From Variovorax paradoxus EPS (lineage in GTDB: Bacteria; Pseudomonadota; Gammaproteobacteria; Burkholderiales; Burkholderiaceae_C), in contig NC_014931.1 in the NCBI RefSeq assembly GCF_000184745.1, positions 2,480,001 through 2,544,000 of the forward strand: a DNA stretch of 64,000 nucleotides, given 5' to 3'. The translations under genes and the position numbers were made by a program. Under the pieces are notes generated by a model, which saw nothing but the letters and a program-made list of their open reading frames with translations, made no database searches and was not told the origin of the DNA. Numbering within the stretch: the stretch's first letter is position 1; the number at the start of each line of letters is the position of its first letter. Positions 24,851-34,076 of this stretch are shown here, piece by piece.

Positions 24851-26263
24851 ATGGCCACTACAACAGCCAAAGAGCCCCAAGGCAGGCACCAGTCGAAGAA
24901 AGCCGCCGCAAGCGGCTGGATCGGCTCGGCGCTGGAGTACTACGACTTCTTCATCTACGCCACCGCGGCGGCGCTGATCTTTCCGCAGATCTTCTTTCCG
25001 AAGGGCGACCCGACGACCGCCATCGTCGCATCGCTCGCGACCTATGGCGTGGGCTATGTCGCGCGCCCCATCGGTGCCTTCGTGCTCGGCCACTGGGGCG
25101 ACACGCACGGGCGCAAGCAGGTGCTGGTGCTGTGCATGTTCCTGATGGGCTTCTCGACCGTGGCCGTAGGCCTGCTGCCGACCTATGACCAGGTCGGCCT
25201 GCTGGCACCGGTGCTGCTGGTGCTGCTGCGCCTGGTGCAGGGCTTCGCGGTGGCGGGCGAGATCTCGGGCGCGAGCTCGATGATCCTGGAGCACGCACCC
25301 TTCGGGCGCCGCGGCTTCTTCGCGAGCTTCACGCTGCAGGGCGTGCAGGCCGGCCAGATTCTGGCGGCCGCGGTCTTCTTGCCGCTCGCGCACTACATGC
25401 CCGAAGACGCCTTCAACTCGTGGGGCTGGCGCATTCCGTTCCTCTTGAGCTTCCTGGTCATCGTGGCCGGCTACATCATCCGCCGCGAGGTCGACGAGAC
25501 GCCCGCTTTTGCCGAAGTCGACAAGAAGGGCGAAGTGGCGAAGTCGCCCATCGTGCAGGCCTTCACCGACAGCTGGGCCGACATGCTGCGCGTGGTCTGC
25601 ATGGCGCTCATGAACGTGATTCCGGTGGTCGCCACCGTGTTCGGCGCGGCCTATGCGGTGCAGGCGGCCTACGGCATCGGCTTCCAGAAAGACGTGTACC
25701 TGTGGATTCCCGTGCTCGGCAACATCCTCGCGGTGTTGGTGATTCCGTTCGTGGGCAACCTCTCGGACCGCATCGGCCGGAAGCCCCCGATCATCGTGGG
25801 CGCGCTGGCCTCGGGGCTGCTGTCGTTCGTGTACCTGTACGCCATCAGCATCAAGAACGTGCCGCTCGCGATCTGCATGTCGCTGCTGATGTGGGGCATC
25901 GTGTACCAGGGCTACAACGCGACCTTCCCGAGCTTCTATCCGGAGCTCTTCCGCACCCGCAACCGCGTGTCGGCCATGGCCATCTCGCAGAACATCGGCA
26001 CCACCTTCACCGCGCTCCTGCCGGCGCTGTTCGCCGCCGTCGCGCCTCCGGGCTCGACCAATGTGTGGTTCACCGTGGGCGCGATCACCTTCGCGGTGAC
26101 CATCCTCGCGGCCCTCGCTGCGATGAGCGCCCGCGAGACCTACCGCATCCACATGCGCGACCTGGGCGACCCCAATGCCGTGCCGGTGGACAAGGCCGAA
26201 TACGAGCGCCTCCGCGAGCAGACGCTGTCGGACGCGCGGCTGGGCAAGGTCGTCTCGGCCTGA
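24851..26263 (+). CDS. MHS-family MFS permease, probable quinate/shikimate importer
   Basis: A 470-residue metabolite:proton symporter. Family marks: ASGWIGSALEYYDFFIYAT in helix 1, YVARPIGAFVLGHWGDTHG, RLVQGFAVAGEISGA and a second-half loop NLSDRIGRKPPI. MHS members carry shikimate (ShiA), 2-oxoglutarate (KgtP) or proline/betaine. As the last gene of a cluster for hydroaromatic acid breakdown, import of shikimate, quinate or 3-dehydroshikimate is the most economical role. It starts at an ATG 54 bp after quiC. Confidence 0.9.
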   Translation: MATTTAKEPQGRHQSKKAAASGWIGSALEYYDFFIYATAAALIFPQIFFPKGDPTTAIVASLATYGVGYVARPIGAFVLGHWGDTHGRKQVLVLCMFLMGFSTVAVGLLPTYDQVGLLAPVLLVLLRLVQGFAVAGEISGASSMILEHAPFGRRGFFASFTLQGVQAGQILAAAVFLPLAHYMPEDAFNSWGWRIPFLLSFLVIVAGYIIRREVDETPAFAEVDKKGEVAKSPIVQAFTDSWADMLRVVCMALMNVIPVVATVFGAAYAVQAAYGIGFQKDVYLWIPVLGNILAVLVIPFVGNLSDRIGRKPPIIVGALASGLLSFVYLYAISIKNVPLAICMSLLMWGIVYQGYNATFPSFYPELFRTRNRVSAMAISQNIGTTFTALLPALFAAVAPPGSTNVWFTVGAITFAVTILAALAAMSARETYRIHMRDLGDPNAVPVDKAEYERLREQTLSDARLGKVVSA

Positions 26264-26301
26264 AGCCCGAAAACCTTGCCCGCACCAAGGGTTGTGGCGC
26301 C

Positions 26302-27000
26302 ATGAAGAATGGCGCCATGACCACCTCTTCATCCCACCTCAAGATCGATTTCGTCTCCGATGTGTCTTGCCCCTGGTGCGCCGTTGGCCTGAGTTCGCTC
26401 GAGGCGGCGCTCAAGAGGGTGGCACCGGAGGTCACCGCGGAACTGCACTTCCAGCCCTTCGAGCTGAACCCGCAGATGCCGCCCGAAGGGCAGGACACCT
26501 TCGAGCACCTGAACCAGAAGTACGGCTCCTCGCGGGAGCAGCAAGCAGAGGCGCGCGAAATGATCCGCCAGCGCGGCGCGGCCGTCGGCTTCGAGTTCAG
26601 CCCCGAGGGCCGGCCCCGGGTCTACAACACCTTCAACGCACACCGGCTGCTGCACTGGGCCGAGCTCGAGAGCCCGGCCAAGCAGGCGGCGCTCAAGAAG
26701 CTGCTGCTCAAGGCCTACTTCACCGACAGCCAGAACCCCTCGGACCCCGAGGTGCTGGTGCGCGCGGCGACCGAAGCGGGCCTCGATGCAACGCGGGCCC
26801 GCGAGGTCCTGGCGAGCGACGAGTACGCCGCCGAGACCCGCGAACGCGAGCGCATGTACACCGATGCCGGCATCCACTCGGTGCCCGCGATCATCATCAA
26901 CGATCAGCACCTGATCTCCGGCGGCCAGCCGGTCGAGGTGTTCGAGCGGGCGCTCAAGCAGATTGCGGGTGCGGAGCCGAGCCAGGTCGTGAGCGCCTGA
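26302..27000 (+). CDS. DsbA-family oxidoreductase (FrnE-like)
   Basis: A 232-residue cytoplasmic thioredoxin-fold protein without a signal peptide. It has the CPWC active site (SDVSCPWCAVGL), a helical insertion (EAREMIRQRGAAVGFEF, YNTFNAHRLLHWA) and the cis-Pro loop HSVPAIIIND, the pattern of FrnE/2-hydroxychromene-2-carboxylate isomerase-like DsbA proteins. The ATG at 26302 has AAGGG upstream; ATG 26317 is an alternative. It begins 38 bp after the MHS permease, but a functional link to the catabolic cluster is unproven. Confidence 0.88.
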   Translation: MKNGAMTTSSSHLKIDFVSDVSCPWCAVGLSSLEAALKRVAPEVTAELHFQPFELNPQMPPEGQDTFEHLNQKYGSSREQQAEAREMIRQRGAAVGFEFSPEGRPRVYNTFNAHRLLHWAELESPAKQAALKKLLLKAYFTDSQNPSDPEVLVRAATEAGLDATRAREVLASDEYAAETRERERMYTDAGIHSVPAIIINDQHLISGGQPVEVFERALKQIAGAEPSQVVSA

Positions 27001-27105
27001 TTCGCCTGCTTTCGTTTCGGCTTGCAACGAAGCTGACCGCCAGCTTTACCTGACTGGCACCGAGGGGCCGTCAACCGCATCGGCCCGCTGCGGGTTGATC
27101 GGTTC

Positions 27106-28692
27106 ATGATGAGTTCCATGCTGCATCCTGGCCGTCTCTGCATGGTGTCGGCCGCCATGGCGACAGCGCTGCTGGCGGCTTGCACGACCGGATCGCTGCG
27201 ATCCGATGCGCCCCCGCTGTCTGTTTCGAGCACTGCGGCCGACAGCCCGGCCGCGCAACTGCAATGGCTCCATCGCGTGACCTGGGGCGCGAACGCCGGC
27301 AGCCAGGCCGAGTTGGCGAAGACCGGCCTCGCGCGCTGGATGGGGCGGCAGCTGAAGCCGCAGCCCGAACCCTTGCCCCCGGCCGCACAAGCGCAGATCG
27401 ATGCGATGACGATCACGCGGACGCCGCTCGACCAGCTCGTGATCGGCCTCGACGCCCAGCGCAAGGCCGCCGATGCATTGCCCGACGAAGAACAGAAGAA
27501 AGCCGCGCGCCAGGCCTACCAGCAGGAGCTGACCCGGCTCGCCCGCGAGGCGCAGCAACGCTTCGTGCTGCGCGCGCTGTACTCGCCCAACCAGCTGCAG
27601 GAGCAGATGACCTGGTTCTGGATGAACCACTTCAACGTCAACCTGCGCAAGGACAACATCCGCGCGCTCGTCGGCGACTACGAAGAGAACGCGATCCGCC
27701 CGCATGCGCTCGGGAAGTTCCGCGACCTGCTCGGCGCCACGCTGCACCACCCCGCGATGCTGCGCTACCTGGACAACGCGCAGAACGCCGCCAACCGCAT
27801 CAACGAGAACTACGCGCGCGAGCTGATGGAGCTGCACACGCTGGGCGTGGGCGGCGGCTATTCGCAGGCCGATGTGCAGGAACTCGCGCGCGTGCTCACC
27901 GGCGTGGGCGTGAGCCAGCAGCCGCTCGACGCGGCGCCGCCGAACGTCCGGCCCGCGGTGCGCGCGGACTATGTGCGCAAGGGGCTCTTCGAGTTCAACC
28001 CGAACCGGCACGACTACGGTGCCAAGACGCTGCTGGGCCAGCCGATACAGGCGCGTGGTCTCGCGGAAGCCGACGAGGCGCTGGACCGCTTGGCGCGCGC
28101 GCCCGCCACCGCGCGCTTCATCTCGCGCAAGCTCGCGGTGTACTTCGTCGCCGACGAGCCATCGCCCGCGCTGATCGACCGCATGGCTGCCGCCTTCACG
28201 GGCAGCGATGGCGACATCGCAATCACATTGAAGGCGCTGTTCGAATCGCCCGAGTTCGCCGCTTCGCTCGGCCGCAAGTTCCGCGACCCGGTGCATTACG
28301 TGATGGCCGGGGTGCGGCTCGCCTACGACGACCGCGTGGTGCTCAACGTGAGCCCGATGCTGGGCTGGATCAACCGCATGGGCGAGCCGCTGTATGGGCA
28401 CGAGACGCCCGACGGCTATCCGCTCAACGAGGCCGCATGGGCGAGCGCGGGGCAGATGAACACGCGCTTCGAGATCGCGCGGGCCATCGGAGCGAACGGT
28501 GCCGTGCTGTTCCGCGCCGACGAAAAGGCGCCGCTGGAGAAGCCCGCGTTTCCGCCACTGGCCGAATCGAGTGCGGTCCGCGCGATGCAGGTCGGGCTGA
28601 GCACCGATACGCGCGAAGCGCTCGCGCAAGCGAAGACCCCGCAGGAATGGAACACCTTCCTGCTCGCATCGCCCGAGCTGATGCGTCGTTGA
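27106..28692 (+). CDS. DUF1800 family protein, predicted lipoprotein
   Basis: A 528-residue protein with a lipoprotein signal (ATALLAACTTGS, lipobox LLAAC). The DUF1800 body shows HRVTWGANAGSQAEL, EQMTWFWMNHFNVNLRKDN, NENYARELMELHTLGVGGGY, QELARVLTGVG and KLAVYFVADEPSPAL. DUF1800 proteins are widely paired with DUF1501 proteins, as here. The pair is thought to be exported and enzymatic, but no substrate is established. The signal predicts an outer-membrane or periplasmic anchor. Confidence 0.9.
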   Translation: MMSSMLHPGRLCMVSAAMATALLAACTTGSLRSDAPPLSVSSTAADSPAAQLQWLHRVTWGANAGSQAELAKTGLARWMGRQLKPQPEPLPPAAQAQIDAMTITRTPLDQLVIGLDAQRKAADALPDEEQKKAARQAYQQELTRLAREAQQRFVLRALYSPNQLQEQMTWFWMNHFNVNLRKDNIRALVGDYEENAIRPHALGKFRDLLGATLHHPAMLRYLDNAQNAANRINENYARELMELHTLGVGGGYSQADVQELARVLTGVGVSQQPLDAAPPNVRPAVRADYVRKGLFEFNPNRHDYGAKTLLGQPIQARGLAEADEALDRLARAPATARFISRKLAVYFVADEPSPALIDRMAAAFTGSDGDIAITLKALFESPEFAASLGRKFRDPVHYVMAGVRLAYDDRVVLNVSPMLGWINRMGEPLYGHETPDGYPLNEAAWASAGQMNTRFEIARAIGANGAVLFRADEKAPLEKPAFPPLAESSAVRAMQVGLSTDTREALAQAKTPQEWNTFLLASPELMRR

Positions 28693-28705
28693 GGTTTTGT
28701 TTTTT

Positions 28706-28814
28706 CTCCCTCTGGGGGAGGGCAGGGGTGGGGGCAAGCGGCGTTCGATGAAGCGCCGTGGCGGATCGAATGCCGTCGAGCCCCCATCCCAACCTTCCCC
28801 CAGAGGGGGAAGGA
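28706..28814. repeat. Long GC-rich inverted repeat between the DUF1800 and DUF1501 genes
   Basis: Outer arms CTCCCTCTGGGGGAGGGCAG (from 28706) and CTTCCCCCAGAGGGGGAAGG (to about 28813) are nearly complementary, as are the neighbouring GGTGGGGGCA and GAGCCCCCAT. An inner pair, CGGCGTTCGAT and ATCGAATGCCG, extends the fold. It fills most of the 149-bp gap. This is a dispersed hairpin repeat type found in many proteobacteria; here it may stabilise or tune the joint transcript. Confidence 0.75.
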
Positions 28815-28841
28815 GCAAGGCAGAAGAAAGGAACACATGTG

Positions 28842-30053
28842 ATGCAACGCCGAGAACTCCTGAAGCTGATCGCCGCCGCACCGCTCGCGGGCGCCGCCGG
28901 TCAATTGATCGCCGCGCCTTCCGCCGAGGGCGCCAAGCTGCTCGTCGTGTTCCTGCGCGGCGCCTACGACTGCACCAGCCTGCTCGTGCCGACCGCCGGC
29001 GATTTCTATTACGCCTCGCGCCCGAACATCGCCATCGCGCGACCGGGCCAGCCCAACGGCGCGCTGCCGCTCGACAGCAACTGGGGTCTTCACCCCGCGC
29101 TTGCGCAAAGCGTGATGCCGCTCTTCCAGCAGAAGCAGGCCTCGTTCATCGCCTTCGCGGGCACCGACGACCTCACGCGCAGCCACTTCGAAACGCAGGA
29201 CTCCATCGAGCTCGGCCAGGCGCTCGACAAGCGGCGCGACTACCGCTCGGGTTTTCTCAACCGACTGGCTGGCGTGCTCGGCGGCGGCCCGGTGACCGAC
29301 GTGTCGCCCATCTCCTTCACCGACCAGTTGCCCATCTCGCTGCGCGGCGAGGCCAAGGCCGCCAACATGGCGCTCGCGGGCAATGCGCGTTCCAGCATCG
29401 ATGCGCGGCAGAGCCAGATCATCGCGGCCATGTACCGCAACACATCGCTTGCGCAGCCCGTGGCCGAAGGCTTTCAGGTGCGCGACGAAGTCATGCGCGC
29501 GGTGCAGGCCGAGATGGACGCGGCCAGCCGCAATGCGATGAGCGCCAAGGGCTTCGAGCTCGTCGCGCGCCGCATGGCCGTGCTGATGCGCGACCGCTTC
29601 GACCTGGGCTTTGTCGACGTCGGCGGCTGGGACACGCACGTGGGGCAGGGCGCCGCCACCGGCTACCTCGCCAACCGATTCGAAGAACTGGGCCGCGGCG
29701 TCGCCGGCTTCGCACAGGAGATGGGCGAGGACGCCTGGCGCCAGACCGTGGTGGTCGTCATCAGCGAATTCGGCCGCACCTTCCGCGAGAACGGCAACCG
29801 CGGCACCGACCATGGCCACGGCAGCGTCTATTGGGTGCTCGGCGGAGGCCTCTCGGCCGAGGCGGGCGGGCGCATCGTCGGCGAGCAGCAGGCGCTGACG
29901 CAGGCCACGCTGTTCCAGAACCGCGACTACCCGGTGCTCAACGAATACCGGGCGGTGTTCGGTGGATTGTTCAGGCGGATGTACGGGCTTTCGCCCGCGC
30001 AGCTCGGGCGGGTGTTCGAGGGCGTGGCGCCGCGGGAGCTGCGACTGGTCTAG
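28842..30053 (+). CDS. DUF1501 family exported protein
   Basis: A 403-residue partner of the DUF1800 gene. It starts with a short Tat-like signal (MQRRELLKLIAAAPLAGAAG). Then come KLLVVFLRGAYDCTSLLVP, SHFETQDSIELG, FVDVGGWDTHVGQG, VVVISEFGRTFREN and DHGHGSVYWVLGG, the conserved set that places DUF1501 near the alkaline phosphatase/sulfatase fold. AAAGGA precedes the ATG. No substrate is known; the Asp/His-rich motifs suggest a metal-dependent hydrolase. Confidence 0.92.
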   Translation: MQRRELLKLIAAAPLAGAAGQLIAAPSAEGAKLLVVFLRGAYDCTSLLVPTAGDFYYASRPNIAIARPGQPNGALPLDSNWGLHPALAQSVMPLFQQKQASFIAFAGTDDLTRSHFETQDSIELGQALDKRRDYRSGFLNRLAGVLGGGPVTDVSPISFTDQLPISLRGEAKAANMALAGNARSSIDARQSQIIAAMYRNTSLAQPVAEGFQVRDEVMRAVQAEMDAASRNAMSAKGFELVARRMAVLMRDRFDLGFVDVGGWDTHVGQGAATGYLANRFEELGRGVAGFAQEMGEDAWRQTVVVVISEFGRTFRENGNRGTDHGHGSVYWVLGGGLSAEAGGRIVGEQQALTQATLFQNRDYPVLNEYRAVFGGLFRRMYGLSPAQLGRVFEGVAPRELRLV

Positions 30054-30102
30054 AGGCCCGGCGGACCAGGCCGCGGGACCCCTCCGCCTCTGACGCTGCA
30101 GC

Positions 30103-31131
30103 TCACCCGCGCGTCACGTCGATCACGGCCTTCGCGAACACCTCGGGCGCTTCCTGCGGCAGGTTGTGGCCGATGCCGCCGCTCGCCAGCCGGTGCTCGT
30201 AGCGCCCCGAGAACTTCTTTGCGTACGCGCTGGGTTCCGGGTGCGGCGCGCCGTTGGCGTCGCCTTCCAGCGTGATGGTCGGGACGCCGATCACCGGCGC
30301 CTTGGCGAGCCGGTCTTCCAGCGCCTGGTACTTCGCCTCGCCGTCGGCGAGGCCGAGGCGCCAGCGGTAGTTGTGGACCGTGATGGCCACGTGGTCGGGG
30401 TTCTCGAAGGCGACGGCGCTGCGATCGAAGGTGGCCGCATCGAAGTTCCACTTCGGCGATGCGATTTGCCAGATGAGCTTGGCGAAGTCGTGGCGGTTCT
30501 TCTCGTAGCCGGCGCGGCCGCGCTCGGTCGCGAAGTAGTACTGGTACCACCATTGCAACTCGGCCGCGGGCGGCAGCGGCGCCTTGCCGGCCTCCTGGCT
30601 GCCGATGAGGTAGCCGCTGACCGACACCAGCGCCTTCACGCGCTCGGGCCACAGCGCGGCCATGATGCAGGCGGTGCGCGCGCCCCAGTCGCAACCCGCG
30701 ACCGTGGCGGTCTGGATCTTCAGCGCGTCCATCAGCGCGATGATGTCCACCGCCACCACCGACTGCTGCCCATTGCGCGGCGTGTCGGCCGACAGGAAGC
30801 GGGTGGCGCCATAGCCGCGCAGGTACGGCACGATCACGCGGAAGCCCGCGGCGGCCAGTTGCGGCGCGACGTCCACGAACATGTGGATGTCGTAGGGCCA
30901 GCCGTGCAGAAGAATCACAGGCGCGCCATTCGCCGGACCGGCTTCGTAATAGCCGACGCTCAGGCCGTTGGCCTCGATGCGCTTGAGCGGCTCGAGGTGC
31001 CTCGCGCCGCCCGCGGCGGTGCCGGCGGATTGGGCAAAGGCGGGCACCATCGAAGTCATCTGGGCGGCGGCCACGCCGAGCGCGGCCTTGGCGAGGAAAG
31101 AGCGGCGAAGCAGCGGGGAGGAAGCGGTCAT
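30103..31131 (-). CDS. Exported alpha/beta hydrolase, epoxide hydrolase/dehalogenase-like
   Basis: A 342-residue protein from the ATG giving MTASSPLLRRSFLAKAALG, a Tat-type signal. The hydrolase core has the oxyanion motif LLHGWPYD, YLRGYGATR, an Asp nucleophile in VAGCDWGARTA (Asp rather than Ser points to epoxide hydrolase or dehalogenase chemistry), a large cap, and the catalytic His in GGIGHNLPQEAP. About 122 bp upstream lies a 44-bp element (31254-31297, minus orientation) that also occurs upstream of the secreted cupin gene at 34981. Substrate unknown. Confidence 0.88.
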   Translation of the reverse strand: MTASSPLLRRSFLAKAALGVAAAQMTSMVPAFAQSAGTAAGGARHLEPLKRIEANGLSVGYYEAGPANGAPVILLHGWPYDIHMFVDVAPQLAAAGFRVIVPYLRGYGATRFLSADTPRNGQQSVVAVDIIALMDALKIQTATVAGCDWGARTACIMAALWPERVKALVSVSGYLIGSQEAGKAPLPPAAELQWWYQYYFATERGRAGYEKNRHDFAKLIWQIASPKWNFDAATFDRSAVAFENPDHVAITVHNYRWRLGLADGEAKYQALEDRLAKAPVIGVPTITLEGDANGAPHPEPSAYAKKFSGRYEHRLASGGIGHNLPQEAPEVFAKAVIDVTRG

Positions 31132-31253
31132 CGGGAACTCCTGGAAGTGTGTGTTGAGACACTCCGGAGGCGCAGTCGTCACTCAGTTGCCGCGCGCTCT
31201 CCGAAGGGATGGCGCGATTCTTCGATGCGAAGGCGGCTTGCCGATCGGCTTTC

Positions 31254-31297
31254 GTATGCCTCTGTATCCGGGCTGCGTTGGCCAACAATAAATTTCA
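31254..31297 (-). promoter_or_regulatory. 44-bp shared upstream element, copy 1 (hydrolase)
   Basis: Read on the minus strand, toward the hydrolase, it is TGAAATTTATTGT, 11 variable bases, then GCCCGGATACAGAGGCATAC. Copy 2 at 34863-34906 is identical in the first block, has one change in the last block, and has the same total length. The second block contains two spaced GTATSCS units on the opposite strand. An AT-rich block plus a conserved repeat pair suggests a promoter with an operator. The rest of the 31132-31422 gap shows no gene. Confidence 0.6.
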
Positions 31298-31422
31298 ATC
31301 GCGGCAGTGTGCGGGGCGCTGCCTATCGGCGCGGGCGTGCGATCGACGGCTCGCCAAGGCCGTCGCGTCGCCCGGAGTCTTGCGGGCTTGGCGCCGCTAA
31401 CCAATCGCGCGCCGCCCCACGC

Positions 31423-32523
31423 TCAGCGGATGTACTTGCCCCCACTGCGCGCCAGCGTCAGGTCGGTGAAGTGCGAACCGCTGCGATCGTTCTGGTCGAT
31501 CGTCAGGTCGAAGCCGCCCAGGTTGAGATGGCCGAGGTTCTGCATGGCCGCGAGCATCGATGCGCGCGAAGGCGTGCCGTTGATCCGGCGCAGCCCTTCG
31601 ACCAGCACCTGGGCGCTGATGTAGCCCTCCAGGCTCCAGTAGCCGATGCGGGTGTCGTCGGCGGCCTTCATCGCCTGCTGGTACTTGGCGACGATCGGGA
31701 ACGCACCCACGGTCCATGGGTAGGGCATGACCTGCGTCACCGCGATGCTCACGCCCTGGGCAGCCAGTTCGCCGAACACGTCGCCTGCCGAGGAGATGGT
31801 GTAGAAGGTCGGCGCGCCGCCTTGCTTGCGGATTTCGCCGACCAGGTCCGCGCACATCTTTCCGGGGCAGAACATCACGATGGCCTGCACTTCCTTCGGC
31901 TTGAGTTCTTCGGCCGCCTTCTTCAGGTCGACCTTGCCGGGCGGCTGGTTGACGGCGGTGAAGAACTTCTGCCCACCCTTGCCGAGCAGCCCGCCCATGT
32001 GGTCGAACATCACCTTGGATTCGGGAATCTCCAGCGAGAAGAACCCGATCCGCTTGATGCCCAGCACCTGCAGGTGCGAGACGATGTGGCTCGTCTCGTC
32101 CTTGAAGCTGCTGCGCACATTGAAGACGTAGTCGTTGCCGGGCTGCCGCAGGCTGCTCACGCCGGTGGCCGGTGCAATGAACGGCACCCGGTTCTCGACG
32201 GCAACCTGCGCACCGGCCACCGAGGCCGGCGTGTTCACGAAACCGAAGAGGCTGATCGCGCCCGCATCGACCAAGGTCTTGGCGTTCGCGGCCGCACGCT
32301 CGGGCACGTACATGTCGTCCAGCGTGCGCAGTTCGACAAGGCGCCCCTTGACGCCTCCCGCACGGTTCACTTGGTCGATGTAGAGCCGGGCGCCCCCGAC
32401 GAACGCCGTGCCCGCCGCGGCCGCGGGGCCGGTGAGAGGCGCCGACTGGCCGATCAGGATCTTCTCCTGCGCCGAGGCGACCAGCGTGACGGTCAGGGCG
32501 ACAAGGGCGAGCAGGTGTTTCAT
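31423..32523 (-). CDS. Branched-chain amino acid-type ABC transporter substrate-binding protein
   Basis: A 366-residue periplasmic receptor with a signal peptide (MKHLLALVALTVTLVASAQ). LivJ/LivK-like features: IGQSAPLTGPAAAAGTAFVG, YIDQVNRAGGVKGR, LFGFVNTPASVAGA, ENRVPFIAPATG, YWSLEGYISAQVLVEGL. No permease or ATPase genes accompany it, so it is either an orphan receptor served by a distant transporter or part of a sensing system. The ligand could be an amino acid or an aromatic or amide compound. Confidence 0.9.
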   Translation of the reverse strand: MKHLLALVALTVTLVASAQEKILIGQSAPLTGPAAAAGTAFVGGARLYIDQVNRAGGVKGRLVELRTLDDMYVPERAAANAKTLVDAGAISLFGFVNTPASVAGAQVAVENRVPFIAPATGVSSLRQPGNDYVFNVRSSFKDETSHIVSHLQVLGIKRIGFFSLEIPESKVMFDHMGGLLGKGGQKFFTAVNQPPGKVDLKKAAEELKPKEVQAIVMFCPGKMCADLVGEIRKQGGAPTFYTISSAGDVFGELAAQGVSIAVTQVMPYPWTVGAFPIVAKYQQAMKAADDTRIGYWSLEGYISAQVLVEGLRRINGTPSRASMLAAMQNLGHLNLGGFDLTIDQNDRSGSHFTDLTLARSGGKYIR

Positions 32524-32752
32524 TGACGAGGAGTGGTGAGTACGTGGCGGGAAGAAACGAACGGTCACAATTGTTCGCAGGCCCGCGTACTTTCGAACAG
32601 CGCGAAAAATGAGATGGAGCCGCTCGGTTTTCGATGCAATCAATGGGCGCATTGCACGCCCGGCCATCACAGAATAACGGTGGCCAGAACTCGCGGATAC
32701 CATCCCGTCGCCGAAATCACTCCCCTCGCAGTACAACGACTCGACAACAGAC

Positions 32753-33109
32753 ATGCTGACCGCCCTCTACTACCTGCTGATGCTCCTGCTCGGATTCGCC
32801 TGGTACAAATTCGGGCAGAACCTGCTTCGCAAGGGATATCGCGATGAGCGCGACCAACGCACCGAAGGATTCGTCGGGCCGGTGGGATTTCTCTTGATCG
32901 CTGTCGTCGGTTGCTACCTCTTGTTTGCCTTGCTGCGCGCGCTGCTTCGCGCGGAGGTGCCGTGCATGGGCAAGGCTTGCCAGATGCAGGTCTACACCCT
33001 GGCGGCAAACCCCGGTGAGTACTGGGCCAACATGTTCTTCCTGGCGTGGCTCGTGCTTGGCCTCGGCTATGCGATGTATGTGACGCTCAAGGTCTGGTTT
33101 CGCGCGTAG
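32753..33109 (+). CDS. Small inner-membrane protein of unknown function
   Basis: A 118-residue protein with about three predicted membrane segments: MLTALYYLLMLLLGFAW at the N-terminus, GFLLIAVVGCYLLFALL in the middle and MFFLAWLVLGLGYAMYV near the C-terminus. Two cysteines occur in VPCMGKACQM. No family is recognised. It is divergent from the ABC receptor gene, with its start 229 bp from the other. Confidence 0.65.
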   Translation: MLTALYYLLMLLLGFAWYKFGQNLLRKGYRDERDQRTEGFVGPVGFLLIAVVGCYLLFALLRALLRAEVPCMGKACQMQVYTLAANPGEYWANMFFLAWLVLGLGYAMYVTLKVWFRA

Positions 33110-33209
33110 GGTGCGTTGGTTGGCATTGCCACGGTGGCTATGGGCTGGTTCGCGGGCGAAAATGAACACTCGGACTATTGGCTGCAAACGGGTCAAGAGG
33201 AGATATTCG

Positions 33210-34076
33210 ATGCGTGAAACCAAGGCCTCTGTGATCTCGCGCAAACTGCGCCGCTCCTGCGCTGTAGCGATTGGCCTTCTGGCCGGAGTAACTCTCGCAA
33301 CGTCACCACGAGCTGCAGAAGATCCAGCGAACCAAGTTGCACCACCGAACACTTCGGTGTACCGGAACATCGCCGGTCGCGATCTTCGAGTTTTCGAATT
33401 TCCGCCTGCAGACATCGCGGGTAGCGCGCGGCCCGCCATCCTTTTGGTACAAGGCGGCGCATGGTCGCGCGGCAGCCCCGAACAGCTCTTCAGATCGGCG
33501 CGATACTTTTCTGAAAAAGGGTTTGTATCCGCGGTTGTCGAGTACAGACTGGCGGATGCAACGAGTTCGCCAGTCGAGTCGTTCTCGGACGTTTGCTACT
33601 CGCTCGCATTCCTGAGAAAGAATGCCGGCAGGCTTGGACTTGCGCCATCGAGGGTTGCACTCTGGGGAATCTCGTCGAGCGGCCAACTCGTGGCGTCTGC
33701 GGCGACGGTTGGCTGCGATTCTGCAGAGGGTAGCTCTGGCAATGGCGGCCCCGACGCATTACTGCTCGTCTCGCCTGTAGTGGATGCCGTCTCGGACGGG
33801 TTGTTTCGAGACCTGATGAAAGGACACGGAAAGCCTTCGTCTTTGTCCCCCACACACACTTTGACCAGAAGTATTGCTCCGACTCTCATCATGCAGGGCA
33901 ACGCGGATCACACTACCCCGATCGAGCGGAGCAAGGTGTTCTGCGAACGAGCGCGAGGCTTGGGAAGCCGGTGCGAACTCATCGTTCTTGAAGGGCAGGG
34001 GCATGTGCTCGACAGACCAACTCGAGACGAGGTACTGGATCGCCAGGTCAGGTTTCTACGAGAAATGTGGCAATGA
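33210..34076 (+). CDS. Secreted alpha/beta hydrolase (esterase/peptidase-like)
   Basis: A 288-residue protein from the ATG behind AAGAGGAG; the frame is open further upstream without a ribosome-binding site. It has a signal peptide (SCAVAIGLLAGVTLATSPRAA), an oxyanion region LLVQGGAWSRGS, the nucleophile elbow WGISSSGQLVAS, an acid in MQGNADHTTP and the catalytic His in EGQGHVLDRP. This is the pattern of acylaminoacyl-peptidase/BD-FAE-type esterases. Codon use and GC are lower than in the flanking core genes, suggesting acquisition. Substrate unknown. Confidence 0.78.
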   Translation: MRETKASVISRKLRRSCAVAIGLLAGVTLATSPRAAEDPANQVAPPNTSVYRNIAGRDLRVFEFPPADIAGSARPAILLVQGGAWSRGSPEQLFRSARYFSEKGFVSAVVEYRLADATSSPVESFSDVCYSLAFLRKNAGRLGLAPSRVALWGISSSGQLVASAATVGCDSAEGSSGNGGPDALLLVSPVVDAVSDGLFRDLMKGHGKPSSLSPTHTLTRSIAPTLIMQGNADHTTPIERSKVFCERARGLGSRCELIVLEGQGHVLDRPTRDEVLDRQVRFLREMWQ

